The notes below the pieces were generated by a model. The model was not told where the DNA came from, did no database searches, and was given only the letters and a program-made list of their open reading frames with translations. DNA of 64,000 nt from Peribacillus simplex (lineage in GTDB: Bacteria; Bacillota; Bacilli; Bacillales; DSM-1321): NCBI RefSeq assembly GCF_030123325.1, contig NZ_CP126106.1, forward strand, positions 5,277,001-5,341,000. Reading direction: 5' to 3'. A program made the position numbers and the translations under genes. This document shows positions 1-7,813 of the stretch, in pieces (the stretch's first letter is position 1; every line of letters begins with the position of its first letter).

Positions 1-330
1 TATTCATAAGTTTATTGATGAATGTTGTTTTTTTAAAAGTATTTTCACTTTATTCCATAAAACTAAAATCGTACGAGGGGAGGATTTCCTATCTAATTCC
101 ATTGTCGGATGAATTATAGTAGTAAAATGATTCCAAATGACGATTATTTTTTACCTATTTTGTGCTATATTCCAAATAATGGTTTACCATTATTTTACTT
201 GAATGTAAAGGAGGGATTTAACTAAGGCTTGATTTTCAGAGTACCCATTTCTTTATACCCGAATTCCGGACCCTTTTTAGAATAGAATCCGAAATTCGGT
301 GTTTATCACCTGGCACATTACGTCCTGAGG
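1..330. other. Intergenic region, no gene supported
   Basis: AT-rich sequence with no convincing ORF. A good Shine-Dalgarno-like AAAGGAGGG lies near 209-217, but only an 18-codon TTG frame ending at a stop follows it, so it may be the remnant of a lost gene. An imperfect 12-bp inverted repeat (arms near 259-270 and 288-300, one mismatch) lies just downstream of the yvrJ-like stop. It has no T-run, so I do not call it a terminator. Confidence 0.4.
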
Positions 331-495
331 TTATCGTTTTTTTGTTTTATGAGCGGACTTTTTTAAGTTCTCTACGTCCGTTGTCAGTTCTTTTAATTGT
401 TTACCGAAGCGGAAGAGCAAAAACATAGAAACGACGAATGGATAGCCAAATTCGCTAACTAATGAAACCCACATAGTAGCATCCTCAATCATCAT
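331..495 (-). CDS. yvrJ: YvrJ family small membrane peptide
   Basis: A 54-residue protein read directly from the minus strand. A short acidic N-terminus is followed by one hydrophobic helix (about residues 9-29, containing EFGYP-FVVSMFLLFRF) and a Lys-rich tail, which is the usual shape of the YvrJ family. The start ATG is preceded by AAGGGGTG at good spacing; a second ATG follows immediately. In B. subtilis yvrJ is tied to the SigO/RsoA regulon, and here it lies divergent from a sigO-rsoA pair with 156 bp between the starts. That neighbourhood supports the name. The function of YvrJ is unknown; a membrane-associated partner of the sigma module is only an inference. Confidence 0.75.
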   Translation of the reverse strand: MMIEDATMWVSLVSEFGYPFVVSMFLLFRFGKQLKELTTDVENLKKSAHKTKKR

Positions 496-572
496 CCTCT
501 TCACCCCTTTTCTTGTATCTGATATCTAAAGTGAAACTTGTCAAAAAAAATCAATCTAGCACTATTGATTTA

Positions 573-602
573 TGGAAAAAAGAACGAATGTTCCTATATA
601 AT
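573..602 (+). promoter_or_regulatory. Candidate sigma-A promoter of sigO with embedded LexA-like box
   Basis: A perfect -10 (TATAAT, 597-602) with a weak -35 (TGGAAA, 573-578; spacer 18) lies about 50 bp before the sigO start. The spacer holds AGAACGAATGTTCC at 581-594, which fits the Bacillus LexA/DinR consensus CGAACRNRYGTTYC at 13 of 14 positions. The site would block RNA polymerase if LexA bound it. The match is visible; SOS control is inferred. Confidence 0.5.
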
Positions 603-651
603 TGATTTATTCCCCTTGTCTATCACTTTATTAATAAAAGGAGGGATAACA

Positions 652-1275
652 ATGAACCACTTAACTTCTCATTTTTTTTCTCATTCATTGGAGTTTCTGC
701 AGCAACAGTACTCATCTTTCTTTGCACAGCCGATTATTCAGTTATTTTTACAGAACCCAGAGCATTTAAAGATTTTCACTGAAACTCTTGATTCCCCTTC
801 TTCCCACAACATTGATCATCTCAACGAGACTTTCAAAATTTTCTATTACCGGGCTAAAGTATACAAATACATGTGCTCCTTAATTTACTTTTTCTCTGTT
901 GATTTTGATAAAAGGGCACGGAAGCAGCGGGAACGCTATCGAATGGTACTTGATGCGACACCAATGGATACTGGCGGATTGTTCGATCGCATCGGCACAT
1001 TGGACGTTCAACTTGAAAAGATGGGGGAAACGAACGAACTCGCTTCACACATAAGTGATGAAGAGATGATAAAAGCCTTGAAGACGTTAACAGCCAAACA
1101 AAACTTGGTGCTGACCATGATCTTTTCCTACGGCCTATCCAACAAGGAAATTGCTGCTTATTTCCGTGAGTCGCCGCAAAATATCTCAAGCATCCGTAAA
1201 CAAGCTTTAAAAAAACTTCGAAAGCACTATATGGATGAGGTATATGTTAGAAAGGAGAAAAGCCATTGTGGATAA
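652..1275 (+). CDS. sigO: SigO-like RNA polymerase sigma factor (region 4 subunit)
   Basis: A 207-residue protein. The C-terminal part has a sigma region 4 helix-turn-helix (about residues 140-195: ALKTLTAKQNLVLTMIFSYG, then SNKEIAAYFRESPQNISSIR), which would bind the -35 element. The N-terminal half contains a YKYM-FFSVDFDKRARK stretch that resembles B. subtilis YvrI/SigO as I recall it. No canonical region 2 is visible, as expected for a factor that needs RsoA. I chose the ATG at 652 because AAAGGAGGG precedes it; an in-frame upstream start at 538 has no ribosome-binding site. The stop overlaps the GTG start of the following rsoA-like gene, so the two are translationally coupled. Confidence 0.75.
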   Translation: MNHLTSHFFSHSLEFLQQQYSSFFAQPIIQLFLQNPEHLKIFTETLDSPSSHNIDHLNETFKIFYYRAKVYKYMCSLIYFFSVDFDKRARKQRERYRMVLDATPMDTGGLFDRIGTLDVQLEKMGETNELASHISDEEMIKALKTLTAKQNLVLTMIFSYGLSNKEIAAYFRESPQNISSIRKQALKKLRKHYMDEVYVRKEKSHCG

Positions 1276-1486
1276 AAAACTGTCAAAAGAAGAATTGTTG
1301 GATCTCATAGACTCTTTGAATCCTAAAATAAAAAAATCGTTAAAAAACACGAACTATCAAGACCGGAATGATCTGGAGCAAGAAATTAAACTCAAGATCA
1401 TTGAATCATATGAAAAAATCGCAGCAATCGAGGCCCCTAATTTCGAGGAGTTTCTTGCAGAATTCTTCACTAAGCAAAAACAATGA
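1268..1486 (+). CDS. rsoA: RsoA-like sigma co-factor (region 2-like subunit)
   Basis: A 72-residue protein starting at GTG (AAAGGAG nine bases upstream); the start lies inside the last codons of sigO. The segment NPKIKKSLKNTNYQDRNDLE followed by QEIKLKIIES resembles B. subtilis RsoA (YvrHa, 79 aa), which supplies a sigma region-2-like surface and forms a two-subunit sigma factor with SigO. Order, overlap and size match that pair. The alternative start at 1235 would add 11 residues without a ribosome-binding site. Targets of the pair cannot be read here; in B. subtilis they include the oxalate decarboxylase operon, which is not in this window. Confidence 0.7.
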   Translation: MDKKLSKEELLDLIDSLNPKIKKSLKNTNYQDRNDLEQEIKLKIIESYEKIAAIEAPNFEEFLAEFFTKQKQ

Positions 1487-1534
1487 AAAAGTACCAAGTC
1501 CAGAGCAAGGATGCTGGGCTTGGTACTTTTTTTT
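1487..1534. terminator. Bidirectional intrinsic terminator
   Basis: The stem GTACCAAGTCCAG/CTGGGCTTGGTAC is flanked by A-runs and T-runs on both sides. It serves the sigO-rsoA operon and the convergent acylase gene. Confidence 0.85.
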
Positions 1535-1541
1535 CTGGATA

Positions 1542-3911
1542 TCAGTATGATGGTTTCAATGTCAGCTTATCCCCTTTTGGATCGTCCATTGTGGTTTTGT
1601 GATAAGTACCTTCTGCCCAATCATCAAGCTGATCGTGGTACCACTCACTTTTTACGTTACCTGATTGACCAGGGCCAACTAGGTGATATCCTTGATTCAT
1701 GTCGGATAGGTCGATGACGAATCTCCAGGAGCCACCGTGATTAACGGTTCCATCATCTAAAAATGCCGCTGCCTGTACGGTGACACCGCTACCGCCTAGC
1801 GGTATTCCGCCGCCGCTGTTAAATAAATAATTTAACGGGACGACACTCGATAGCGGGTGGTTAAACCTGACCTGATGATAGTCTCCCCATTCCCAATCGG
1901 CTATATCGTCACCTTGTGATTCTTCAAGTTCCATTAACGTCATATGTAACGACTTGGCAAGCACCTGCTCAAGTCCGCCTGCCTCTTCAATCCAAGGGCC
2001 CGGCTTACCGTCCAGTGCCCGCCTTAATAGTTCATCAACGGCCGATCGCCTTCCATTAAAGAGGTTAAGGGTTTCCTCCGGTATTTCTTCCGTAAGCAGA
2101 ACATCCCCTATTTTTTTCATCCAGACATTAAAAATCATCGGTGCCGCTTCATCAACGGAATCAATATGATTCCATTTCTTCAGAATCGTAAGTGCCTGGT
2201 CTTCCTGTTTCCCCCATGGACCCTTCAATACATCCAAGAATTGAGGAACAAACTCCTTGGCTTGCAAATTCACCTTATCCATCTGCAGGCTTTGCATATC
2301 CTCGGCAGTAAGCTTTTTGTTGGCTTTTAAAAACTCCTGTATCCTCATCTGACGGTACGGCTGTGCCCAGTTATTGCTGATGTGGTAAGGATAATCATCC
2401 GAGATGACTTTATTATTCGCCGTCGAAATGAATCCCTCTTCCGGATTCACCGTTTTTGGAAGTTCATCAAAGGGAATAAAGCCTTCCCACTCAAATTCAT
2501 CCGTCCAGCCAGGTACAGGCAGCATACTATCGCCTTTTTTCCGGATTGGGATTTTCCCATTCGCCTTATAGGCAATGGTCCCATCGGCTGAGGCAAAGAC
2601 GAAATTCTGTGCCGGCGTTTCGAATTTCAAGAGGGCCTTTTCGAATTCTTTCCAGCTTCCCGCTTTATTCATATTCAGTACCGCTTCAAGCTCGGCGGAT
2701 GGATCAAGTGCCGTCCACCTTAATGCAAGCACGGTATCTTTTCCGCTTTTCCCGGCAAACTCGGAGACCACAGGTCCATGGCGGGTAACCGTCACTTGAT
2801 AATCAAGTGTTTCACCATCCTTCACCTTGATGGGTTCGTCCAAGATATCAGCTTTTTCCCATTTGCCCTTGTAGGAGAATTCTTTCTCGTTTTCCGGGTT
2901 TCTCCTCTCGATATACAGATCCTGAACATCCGGGCCGGTATTGGTCACACCCCAAGCGACCTTTTCGTTATGACCTAGTATGATTCCCGGAATCCCGGCA
3001 AAAATGACACCGCTCACATTGACTGACGGGGCCTCCAAATGCATTTGATACCAAACGGACGGTGTAGCCAATCCCAGATGGGGATCATCCGCCAATAATG
3101 GCTGACCGGAATCCGTTTTCTTGCCTGAAACGACCCAGTTATTGCTGCCGTTGAATTCATAAGGAATAACGGCCCCGGCAAAACTTTTTTCAATATCCAG
3201 TTCTTCCTTGCTGATGATATATGCGGCGCTGTTTGGATAATCAGGAAATAAATCATATGCTTTTTCCTTTGGGAACGTTTGCAGCAAATACTGCCTAAAC
3301 GCCTGATCCTCCCAGTTCCCGCCTAAATCAAAGGCCATATATTTACCGATGGTCAGCGAATCGACGGGTGTCCAAGGCTCTGGTTCGTATCCAAGCAGGG
3401 TGAACTCCGCCGGCCATTTTCCATTCTCCTTCAATTCATCGATATAAAGATTTACTCCCTCGGCAAACACATCCAAGGCTTCTTTCCCGTCACTTGAATA
3501 TGCTGCATAAGAGGCTTCAGCCGCCCGCCTCAAGCCAAGTGTGCGGAAATACTTATCATTTTTGACGGTTTTCTCACCAATCACTTCACTCAATCTTCCT
3601 GATGCCTGACGCCTGCTTAAATCCATTTGGAATAAGCGGTCCTGTGCTTGGATATACCCTTGGGCTAAATACAGATCATGTTCATTCGCTGCGTTGATAT
3701 GCGGGACTCCACTTGAATCCCTCACCACCGTAACCGGTTTCAAAAGACCTGGAAGCGATATTTCCCCCTTTGTTTCCGGCAAGGATCTTGAAAGAAATAC
3801 ATTTGCAGCAATCAAAACGGACAGCAAAAGAATAATCAGGATACCAAAACTCCAGAGCGCACGCTTTCTCCACTTCCGTTTTGGCTTTTGCTGAGGTATG
3901 GCAACTTCCAT
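1542..3911 (-). CDS. Membrane-anchored penicillin acylase family protein
   Basis: A 789-residue Ntn-hydrolase of the penicillin G acylase family, predicted to cleave an amide or acyl side chain outside the membrane. Residues 17-40 form one hydrophobic signal anchor after a Lys/Arg-rich start. The alpha-chain region follows (VRDSSGVPHINAANEHDLYL, AQGYIQAQDRLFQMDL). The nucleophile lies in NGSNNWVVSG (Ser256, autocatalytic cut expected after Gly255), then a beta chain of about 530 residues with DDPHLG. I chose the ATG at 3911, which has a GGGGAGAGG upstream although the spacing is long; an in-frame extension to 4142 lacks support. Natural substrate unknown: beta-lactams, N-acyl-homoserine lactones and N-acyl amino acids are all handled by relatives. 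Confidence 0.85.
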   Translation of the reverse strand: MEVAIPQQKPKRKWRKRALWSFGILIILLLSVLIAANVFLSRSLPETKGEISLPGLLKPVTVVRDSSGVPHINAANEHDLYLAQGYIQAQDRLFQMDLSRRQASGRLSEVIGEKTVKNDKYFRTLGLRRAAEASYAAYSSDGKEALDVFAEGVNLYIDELKENGKWPAEFTLLGYEPEPWTPVDSLTIGKYMAFDLGGNWEDQAFRQYLLQTFPKEKAYDLFPDYPNSAAYIISKEELDIEKSFAGAVIPYEFNGSNNWVVSGKKTDSGQPLLADDPHLGLATPSVWYQMHLEAPSVNVSGVIFAGIPGIILGHNEKVAWGVTNTGPDVQDLYIERRNPENEKEFSYKGKWEKADILDEPIKVKDGETLDYQVTVTRHGPVVSEFAGKSGKDTVLALRWTALDPSAELEAVLNMNKAGSWKEFEKALLKFETPAQNFVFASADGTIAYKANGKIPIRKKGDSMLPVPGWTDEFEWEGFIPFDELPKTVNPEEGFISTANNKVISDDYPYHISNNWAQPYRQMRIQEFLKANKKLTAEDMQSLQMDKVNLQAKEFVPQFLDVLKGPWGKQEDQALTILKKWNHIDSVDEAAPMIFNVWMKKIGDVLLTEEIPEETLNLFNGRRSAVDELLRRALDGKPGPWIEEAGGLEQVLAKSLHMTLMELEESQGDDIADWEWGDYHQVRFNHPLSSVVPLNYLFNSGGGIPLGGSGVTVQAAAFLDDGTVNHGGSWRFVIDLSDMNQGYHLVGPGQSGNVKSEWYHDQLDDWAEGTYHKTTMDDPKGDKLTLKPSY

Positions 3912-4142
3912 CGCTTCATCTTCCTCTCCCCTTAAAACTCTCTTTCTTTCTATTTTAGATATTCCGCGTTTATCCCCATCTTTCCTACCAACTTCCTTAC
4001 ATTCTCTCTTTTTATTTCCGAAAGGCTGGAAAGGCGCAAGGACGGATTTTACTCGCACAAGGACGGAAAGTCGAATCATCCCGCGCATGGCCGAATTACA
4101 TCCGCGAAATTGCCCCGATAAACATATCAAATGCAAAAACAC

Positions 4143-4157
4143 CGATACAATGTATCG
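4143..4157. promoter_or_regulatory. 15-bp palindrome upstream of the acylase gene
   Basis: CGATACA-A-TGTATCG is a perfect 7-1-7 inverted repeat lying 232 bp before the acylase start and just past the stop of the 145-residue gene. It has the size and symmetry of a repressor operator. I cannot assign a regulator. Confidence 0.35.
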
Positions 4158-4172
4158 ATGTGGCAGGTGAAG

Positions 4173-4610
4173 CTAGCTATTTGCAAGAATGTATTCAATC
4201 ACTTTATCTGCATCGTCTGTATAAAAGAGGGCTTTATCAAAGTCATGGGCCGCCTTCGTTTCGGCTTCCATGTATTCAATCGGGGAGAGGAGACCAAAGA
4301 GCCTCTTCCATTTATGAGTTTTCTCCAGAAGTTTTCTTTCCCGTTTTATATCCTCTGGTATGAATTCATTAATGATAAAACATGGGTCGGAAAATGAAGG
4401 ATCCTGAAAACGTCCGTTCAAGGCTCGCAATTTATCCCGATCCCATTCCACCCTTACCAAGTCCGATATGACCGAGACATTTTGGACCGAGTCAAGGATG
4501 CGTTTGGACAAAACATCATATTCTTCATCCTCCAACCCTTTATCCGTCATGATTCCAACACAATACCATTTTTCGTTATGATCAGGTTCTTCACTTTTCT
4601 TGAAAAACAC
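4173..4610 (-). CDS. Conserved hypothetical cytosolic protein
   Basis: A 145-residue acidic, soluble protein with no transmembrane segment, signal peptide or motif I recognise. It starts at GTG with AAGGTGG eight bases upstream. Charged stretches (EYDVLSKRILDSVQ and a basic KRERKLLEKTHKWKR) suggest mainly helical structure. It reads toward the acylase gene on the same strand, 261 bp upstream of that gene's start, so it could share a transcript, but the palindrome between them argues for separate control. Function unknown. Confidence 0.6.
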   Translation of the reverse strand: MFFKKSEEPDHNEKWYCVGIMTDKGLEDEEYDVLSKRILDSVQNVSVISDLVRVEWDRDKLRALNGRFQDPSFSDPCFIINEFIPEDIKRERKLLEKTHKWKRLFGLLSPIEYMEAETKAAHDFDKALFYTDDADKVIEYILANS

Positions 4611-4749
4611 TCTTCATCCACCTTCCTTACACGCTTTACATGTCCTGTTTAATACAAATCAACATGTCCGCCCACGTCATTTCACTATAACATGGAGAAA
4701 TGGAGATGGGCGATAAAATATGAATGCTGCAGGAATGTTAGCCTGACAT

Positions 4750-4779
4750 AAAAAAAAGATACCCTGAAAAAGGATACCT
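4750..4779 (-). terminator. Intrinsic terminator of the RsbR-like gene
   Basis: On the minus strand an 8-bp stem (AGGTATCC/GGGTATCT with two G-U pairs) is followed by eight Ts, directly after the stop of the STAS-protein gene. Confidence 0.8.
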
Positions 4780-4782
4780 CCA

Positions 4783-5646
4783 TCATTCTGGCTGAACAGC
4801 CAGTCCCCTTTGTTTAAACAGATATTCCAGAGCCTGCCTGAACGATAGAAAGGCTTTTACCCGATTTGCAAAATCAAGTTTGACGATCTCTTTCACGACA
4901 TCAGGGGTAAAGCCGACAAAAATCGTTTCCGTACCCATCAACGCCAGTGCCCCCACTAATTGATCCAGCAGGGAGAGCATATTGTTTTCCTTCGTAAAGG
5001 TAATTCCCGAGAAATCCATGATCAATACTTCCGCATGCAAATCTGCACATTTTTGCAGTACAGTCGATTGCATCGACTCCATTCTCCAATCGTCAATGCG
5101 TCCGATCAATGGCAAGAGCAGCACATCCTTTAATACGGTCTGAACAATCGGGGTGGACAGTTCTTCCATGACTTCTTGGTTTTCTTTTATCTTCCGCAAA
5201 GAATCGTTTGCCATTGTGGCCATTTCTTTATAATGATTCACGTAACTGATACTCACACAGTGTATGAATTGGTCCAGGATTGCATCTATTATCGAGCTTG
5301 CCTTTAGCAGAATTTCAATGGAGTAATAGCGATTGCTTACCTCTTCTTCAATGAAACTCCAGAAAAGGTTACGTATCAGCTGTGCTTCCTCAATATTCTT
5401 ATCCAAAGGAATGCCCATATCCACAATGCGCTTACCTATTACCATACCCGTTATTTTCATACTTTCCATCGCTTGTGCCTTTCCATGAATCAAGGCATCT
5501 GCATGTATTTGAATTAGCTTTGACCGTACCTCTTTACTCGTTTCAAAATCATAGAGCGGTTCCTCTTCTTCAAACAACTCGATATGCTCCACTAAGATAT
5601 ATTTAAATTTTTCAATTTTTTCACCGATCATTCTTAATTCTTCCAT
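4783..5646 (-). CDS. RsbR-like stressosome paralogue (globin-like N-domain + STAS)
   Basis: A 287-residue protein. Residues 1-155 are an all-helical sensor-type domain like the non-haem globin domain of RsbR proteins; residues 165-280 form a STAS domain (PLIGRIDD, MDFSGITFT, LALMGTETIFVGFTPDVVKE). RsbR proteins co-assemble with RsbS into stressosomes that release RsbT to switch on sigma-B. The positions that align, from memory, with the phosphorylated Thr171 and Thr205 of RsbRA hold Asp186 and Glu220, with the same 34-residue spacing. The ATG at 5646 has GGGAGGT seven bases upstream; the longer TTG start does not. No rsbS or rsbT lies nearby. The facing gene has a SigB-type promoter. Confidence 0.8.
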   Translation of the reverse strand: MEELRMIGEKIEKFKYILVEHIELFEEEEPLYDFETSKEVRSKLIQIHADALIHGKAQAMESMKITGMVIGKRIVDMGIPLDKNIEEAQLIRNLFWSFIEEEVSNRYYSIEILLKASSIIDAILDQFIHCVSISYVNHYKEMATMANDSLRKIKENQEVMEELSTPIVQTVLKDVLLLPLIGRIDDWRMESMQSTVLQKCADLHAEVLIMDFSGITFTKENNMLSLLDQLVGALALMGTETIFVGFTPDVVKEIVKLDFANRVKAFLSFRQALEYLFKQRGLAVQPE

Positions 5647-5724
5647 ATGGACCTCCCATACAGGGCTTTTAACACATTTTATCAAATAATGAATGGTTAA
5701 GGATATAAAATCCTTCTATTACCA

Positions 5725-5772
5725 ATATGATAATAGACGTTTACCCTTTTCTACATAAGGGTATTATCATAT
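5725..5772. repeat. Nested perfect inverted repeat in the divergent intergenic region
   Basis: Outer arms ATATGATAATA (5725-5735) and TATTATCATAT (5762-5772) are exact 11-bp inverted copies. Inner arms ACCCTT (5743-5748) and AAGGGT (5757-5762) are also exact. The structure overlaps the SigB-type promoter and gives a -10-like TATGATAAT on each strand, so it may also act as an operator or as divergent promoters. Confidence 0.7.
5739..5764 (+). promoter_or_regulatory. Sigma-B-type promoter
   Basis: GTTTAC (5739-5744), 14 bp, GGGTAT (5759-5764) matches the B. subtilis sigma-B consensus GTTTAA-N12-15-GGGTAT at 11 of 12 positions. Transcription would start near 5772, shortly before the ribosome-binding site of the 47-residue ORF. 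Confidence 0.7.
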
Positions 5773-5791
5773 ATGACTTGGAGGGATTATC

Positions 5792-5935
5792 ATGAAAAAA
5801 GATCAACAAGACTTTGAATCTGAAAACATGAGCGATTTAGTCGAACTCATAAACAGTAAAAATAACAGCCGCAGAATCTTGGATGTACTTCGGCGTAATA
5901 AAAAGGATAAAAGCAAAACCAAAGATAAAAAATGA
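5792..5935 (+). CDS. Small charged protein, probable sigma-B regulon member
   Basis: A 47-residue ORF (begins MKKDQQDFESENMSDLVELI, ends in a Lys-rich tail). GGAGGG lies six bases before the ATG, a SigB-type promoter lies upstream and an intrinsic terminator directly follows the stop, so it is a complete single-gene unit. The protein is hydrophilic, with an acidic N-terminal half and a basic C-terminal half (RRILDVLRRNKKDKSK). I do not recognise a family. It is divergent from the RsbR-like gene, 145 bp away. A role in the general stress response is inferred from the promoter only. Confidence 0.7.
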   Translation: MKKDQQDFESENMSDLVELINSKNNSRRILDVLRRNKKDKSKTKDKK

Positions 5936-5966
5936 AAAAGCCCAGTCCAAAAAGGTCTGGGTTTTT
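5936..5966 (+). terminator. Intrinsic terminator of the 47-residue ORF
   Basis: Stem CCCAGTCC-aaaaa-GGTCTGGG, flanked by an A-run and five Ts. Confidence 0.85.
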
Positions 5967-5972
5967 GAGTGG

Positions 5973-6018
5973 ATAAAAATAAAGAGCTGAGTTGCTTTAT
6001 CAAGCAAATCCAGCTCTT
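5973..6018 (-). terminator. Intrinsic terminator of the 109-residue membrane protein gene
   Basis: A long stem (AAGAGCTG...TTGCTT / AAGCAA...CAGCTCTT) is followed on the minus strand by TTATTTTTAT. Confidence 0.8.
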
Positions 6019-6041
6019 CCGTCATTAAATATTGATTGCCT

Positions 6042-6371
6042 CTACCTTTTTCTCCGGATTTCCTTCACATGGTTCCCTTCAGTAGTAATATAGACTGTTT
6101 CATCAATTTTGTATGTTAAATAACGGTCACAATCAATTTCCAACGTTTTCCCATTGTTGAATTTCATTGCGCAATTGGATCCCTCTTCGGTTTCCGTCAC
6201 ATCAATGACTTCGTTCGTCTTAAAACCGATTGCCTTGCCATCGGAGAAATGAGGATAGTATTTTTCAACAATCTCCACCTTTTCCAATCTTCCCGGACTT
6301 GTTAAGTATACAACGAATAATATAATTAAAACGGCTATTAACCCAATGAGAATTACTGCTTTTCGTTTCAC
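6042..6371 (-). CDS. Hypothetical membrane-anchored protein
   Basis: A 109-residue protein with a basic start and one N-terminal transmembrane helix (residues 4-24), followed by a small, probably extracytoplasmic beta-rich domain with two cysteines (SNCAMKF and EIDCDRY) that could form a disulfide. It starts at GTG; a purine-rich AGAGGG lies about 13 bases upstream, which is far. It has its own terminator. No family recognised. Confidence 0.6.
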   Translation of the reverse strand: MKRKAVILIGLIAVLIILFVVYLTSPGRLEKVEIVEKYYPHFSDGKAIGFKTNEVIDVTETEEGSNCAMKFNNGKTLEIDCDRYLTYKIDETVYITTEGNHVKEIRRKR

Positions 6372-6474
6372 TCTATCTATTACCCTCTTCTCTTATCAAT
6401 CTATTATTCAATATCCATTTTCACTAGATTATATTCAGGATTCCAGAAAAACATGATAGAAAAGAACATTTTAT

Positions 6475-7665
6475 TTAAACGGTTTTCACTTTTCCAGCCA
6501 TCATCGCACAAACGGCGGCCAGGATGATCAGAATGGATACAGCCGAGATGACCCCTCCCCAGCCGAACTTCATCAGGAATAAACCGCCTGATGCCCCCAC
6601 TACACTTGATCCCGCATAGTAAAACAGGAGATATAAAGCCGATGCTTGTGCCTTTTCACTCTTATCAGCCAACCTTCCGACCCAGCTGCTCGCAATTGAA
6701 TGAGCTCCAAAAAAACCAAATGTAAACAGTGCAAGCCCCATTATTTTAAGCAAAAGCGGATCCAATAAGGTTAAAAGGGCACCCATCAGCATGATTGCGA
6801 TTCCGATAAGAAGTACATGTTTTCGACCATATTGATCGGCAAGCTTGCCCATCCATGTTGAACTGAATGTCCCCACAAGATAGATGATGAAAATGAAGCC
6901 TATCAATGTTTGTGATAAATGATATGGCGGTCCCATTAAAGGTATGCCGACAAAGTTATAGACGGTAACGAACGAGCCCATTAATAGGAAGGCCATGCCG
7001 AATAAGAGTACTAGCCTGCCATTCCTTAAGTTATTGATAAGGGATGTTTTGATTCTCGAAAATGAGGCCCCTACACGGATGGCATGCTGCGAAGGAGGAA
7101 GCATCCACCAAAAAGCCAGACTGATGATCAAACTTAAAGCCCCAAGGCTTCCAATCGCTATGTTCCATGAGAAATGGTCGGTCAGCACCCCGACAATCAG
7201 CCTGCCTGCCAATCCGCCGATACTCGAACCACTCACATAGATCCCCATCACATAGCCCAGGCTTTTCGGATGGAACTCTTCATTGATATAGGCCATCGCA
7301 ATTGCCGGGAAACCCGCAAGCACCGCTCCTTGAATCGCCCGTATTGCAATAAGGATGTATAGGTCATCCTGGATGAAACTCACGCATATGGATAACAATG
7401 CAGACAGAGTGAGGGCCGTCCCCATTATTTTTTTCCTATCGATATTTTCTGAGAAAAAGGAAACAAGCAATAAACAGATGGCAAGCGTTCCTGTTGCGAA
7501 TGATAATGTAAGACTTGCCATTGCAGGAGAGACTCCGAATTGCTTTGCGAAAACCGGAATGACCGGTTGGGTACTATACAGATCCGCAAACGTTACAAAG
7601 CTACCAAGAAATAAAGCCAAGATTGTTCTCCTGAATGATTTACCAGCAGGCTCGATATAATTCAC
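6475..7665 (-). CDS. MFS transporter, YnfM/YgaY-like
   Basis: A 396-residue major facilitator with twelve hydrophobic segments. The N-terminal half starts with LGSFVTFADLYSTQPVIPVF, close to the YnfM-type drug/solute exporters; the loop between helices 2 and 3 contains ENIDRKK and the equivalent loop after helix 8 contains DQYGRKH (D-x-x-GRK motif). It starts at GTG with only a weak GGGT upstream, so the exact start is uncertain. A single gene flanked by other minus-strand units. Substrate cannot be predicted; efflux is likely. Confidence 0.8.
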   Translation of the reverse strand: MNYIEPAGKSFRRTILALFLGSFVTFADLYSTQPVIPVFAKQFGVSPAMASLTLSFATGTLAICLLLVSFFSENIDRKKIMGTALTLSALLSICVSFIQDDLYILIAIRAIQGAVLAGFPAIAMAYINEEFHPKSLGYVMGIYVSGSSIGGLAGRLIVGVLTDHFSWNIAIGSLGALSLIISLAFWWMLPPSQHAIRVGASFSRIKTSLINNLRNGRLVLLFGMAFLLMGSFVTVYNFVGIPLMGPPYHLSQTLIGFIFIIYLVGTFSSTWMGKLADQYGRKHVLLIGIAIMLMGALLTLLDPLLLKIMGLALFTFGFFGAHSIASSWVGRLADKSEKAQASALYLLFYYAGSSVVGASGGLFLMKFGWGGVISAVSILIILAAVCAMMAGKVKTV

Positions 7666-7776
7666 TTTTGTTCAGACCCTTCACTATTTAACTTTCCCCC
7701 TATGTTAATACGAACTTCCCGAGTTGTCTATTTCGCCACTTTTGGCCAAAGGGAAAGTTTTGTTCCAAAAATTCAC

Positions 7777-7812
7777 AAAAAACCCTTCACTGCATGCAGT
7801 GAAGGGTTTTTC
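7777..7812 (-). terminator. Intrinsic terminator of the APC permease gene
   Basis: A perfect hairpin (AAAAACCCTTCACTGCA/TGCAGTGAAGGGTTTTT), symmetric in both directions and ending next to the permease stop. Confidence 0.9.
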
Positions 7813-7813
7813 A

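Noticed and set aside
5837..6025. Minus-strand ORFs opposite the 47-residue gene
   Set aside because: They run through two terminator hairpins and have no ribosome-binding sites.
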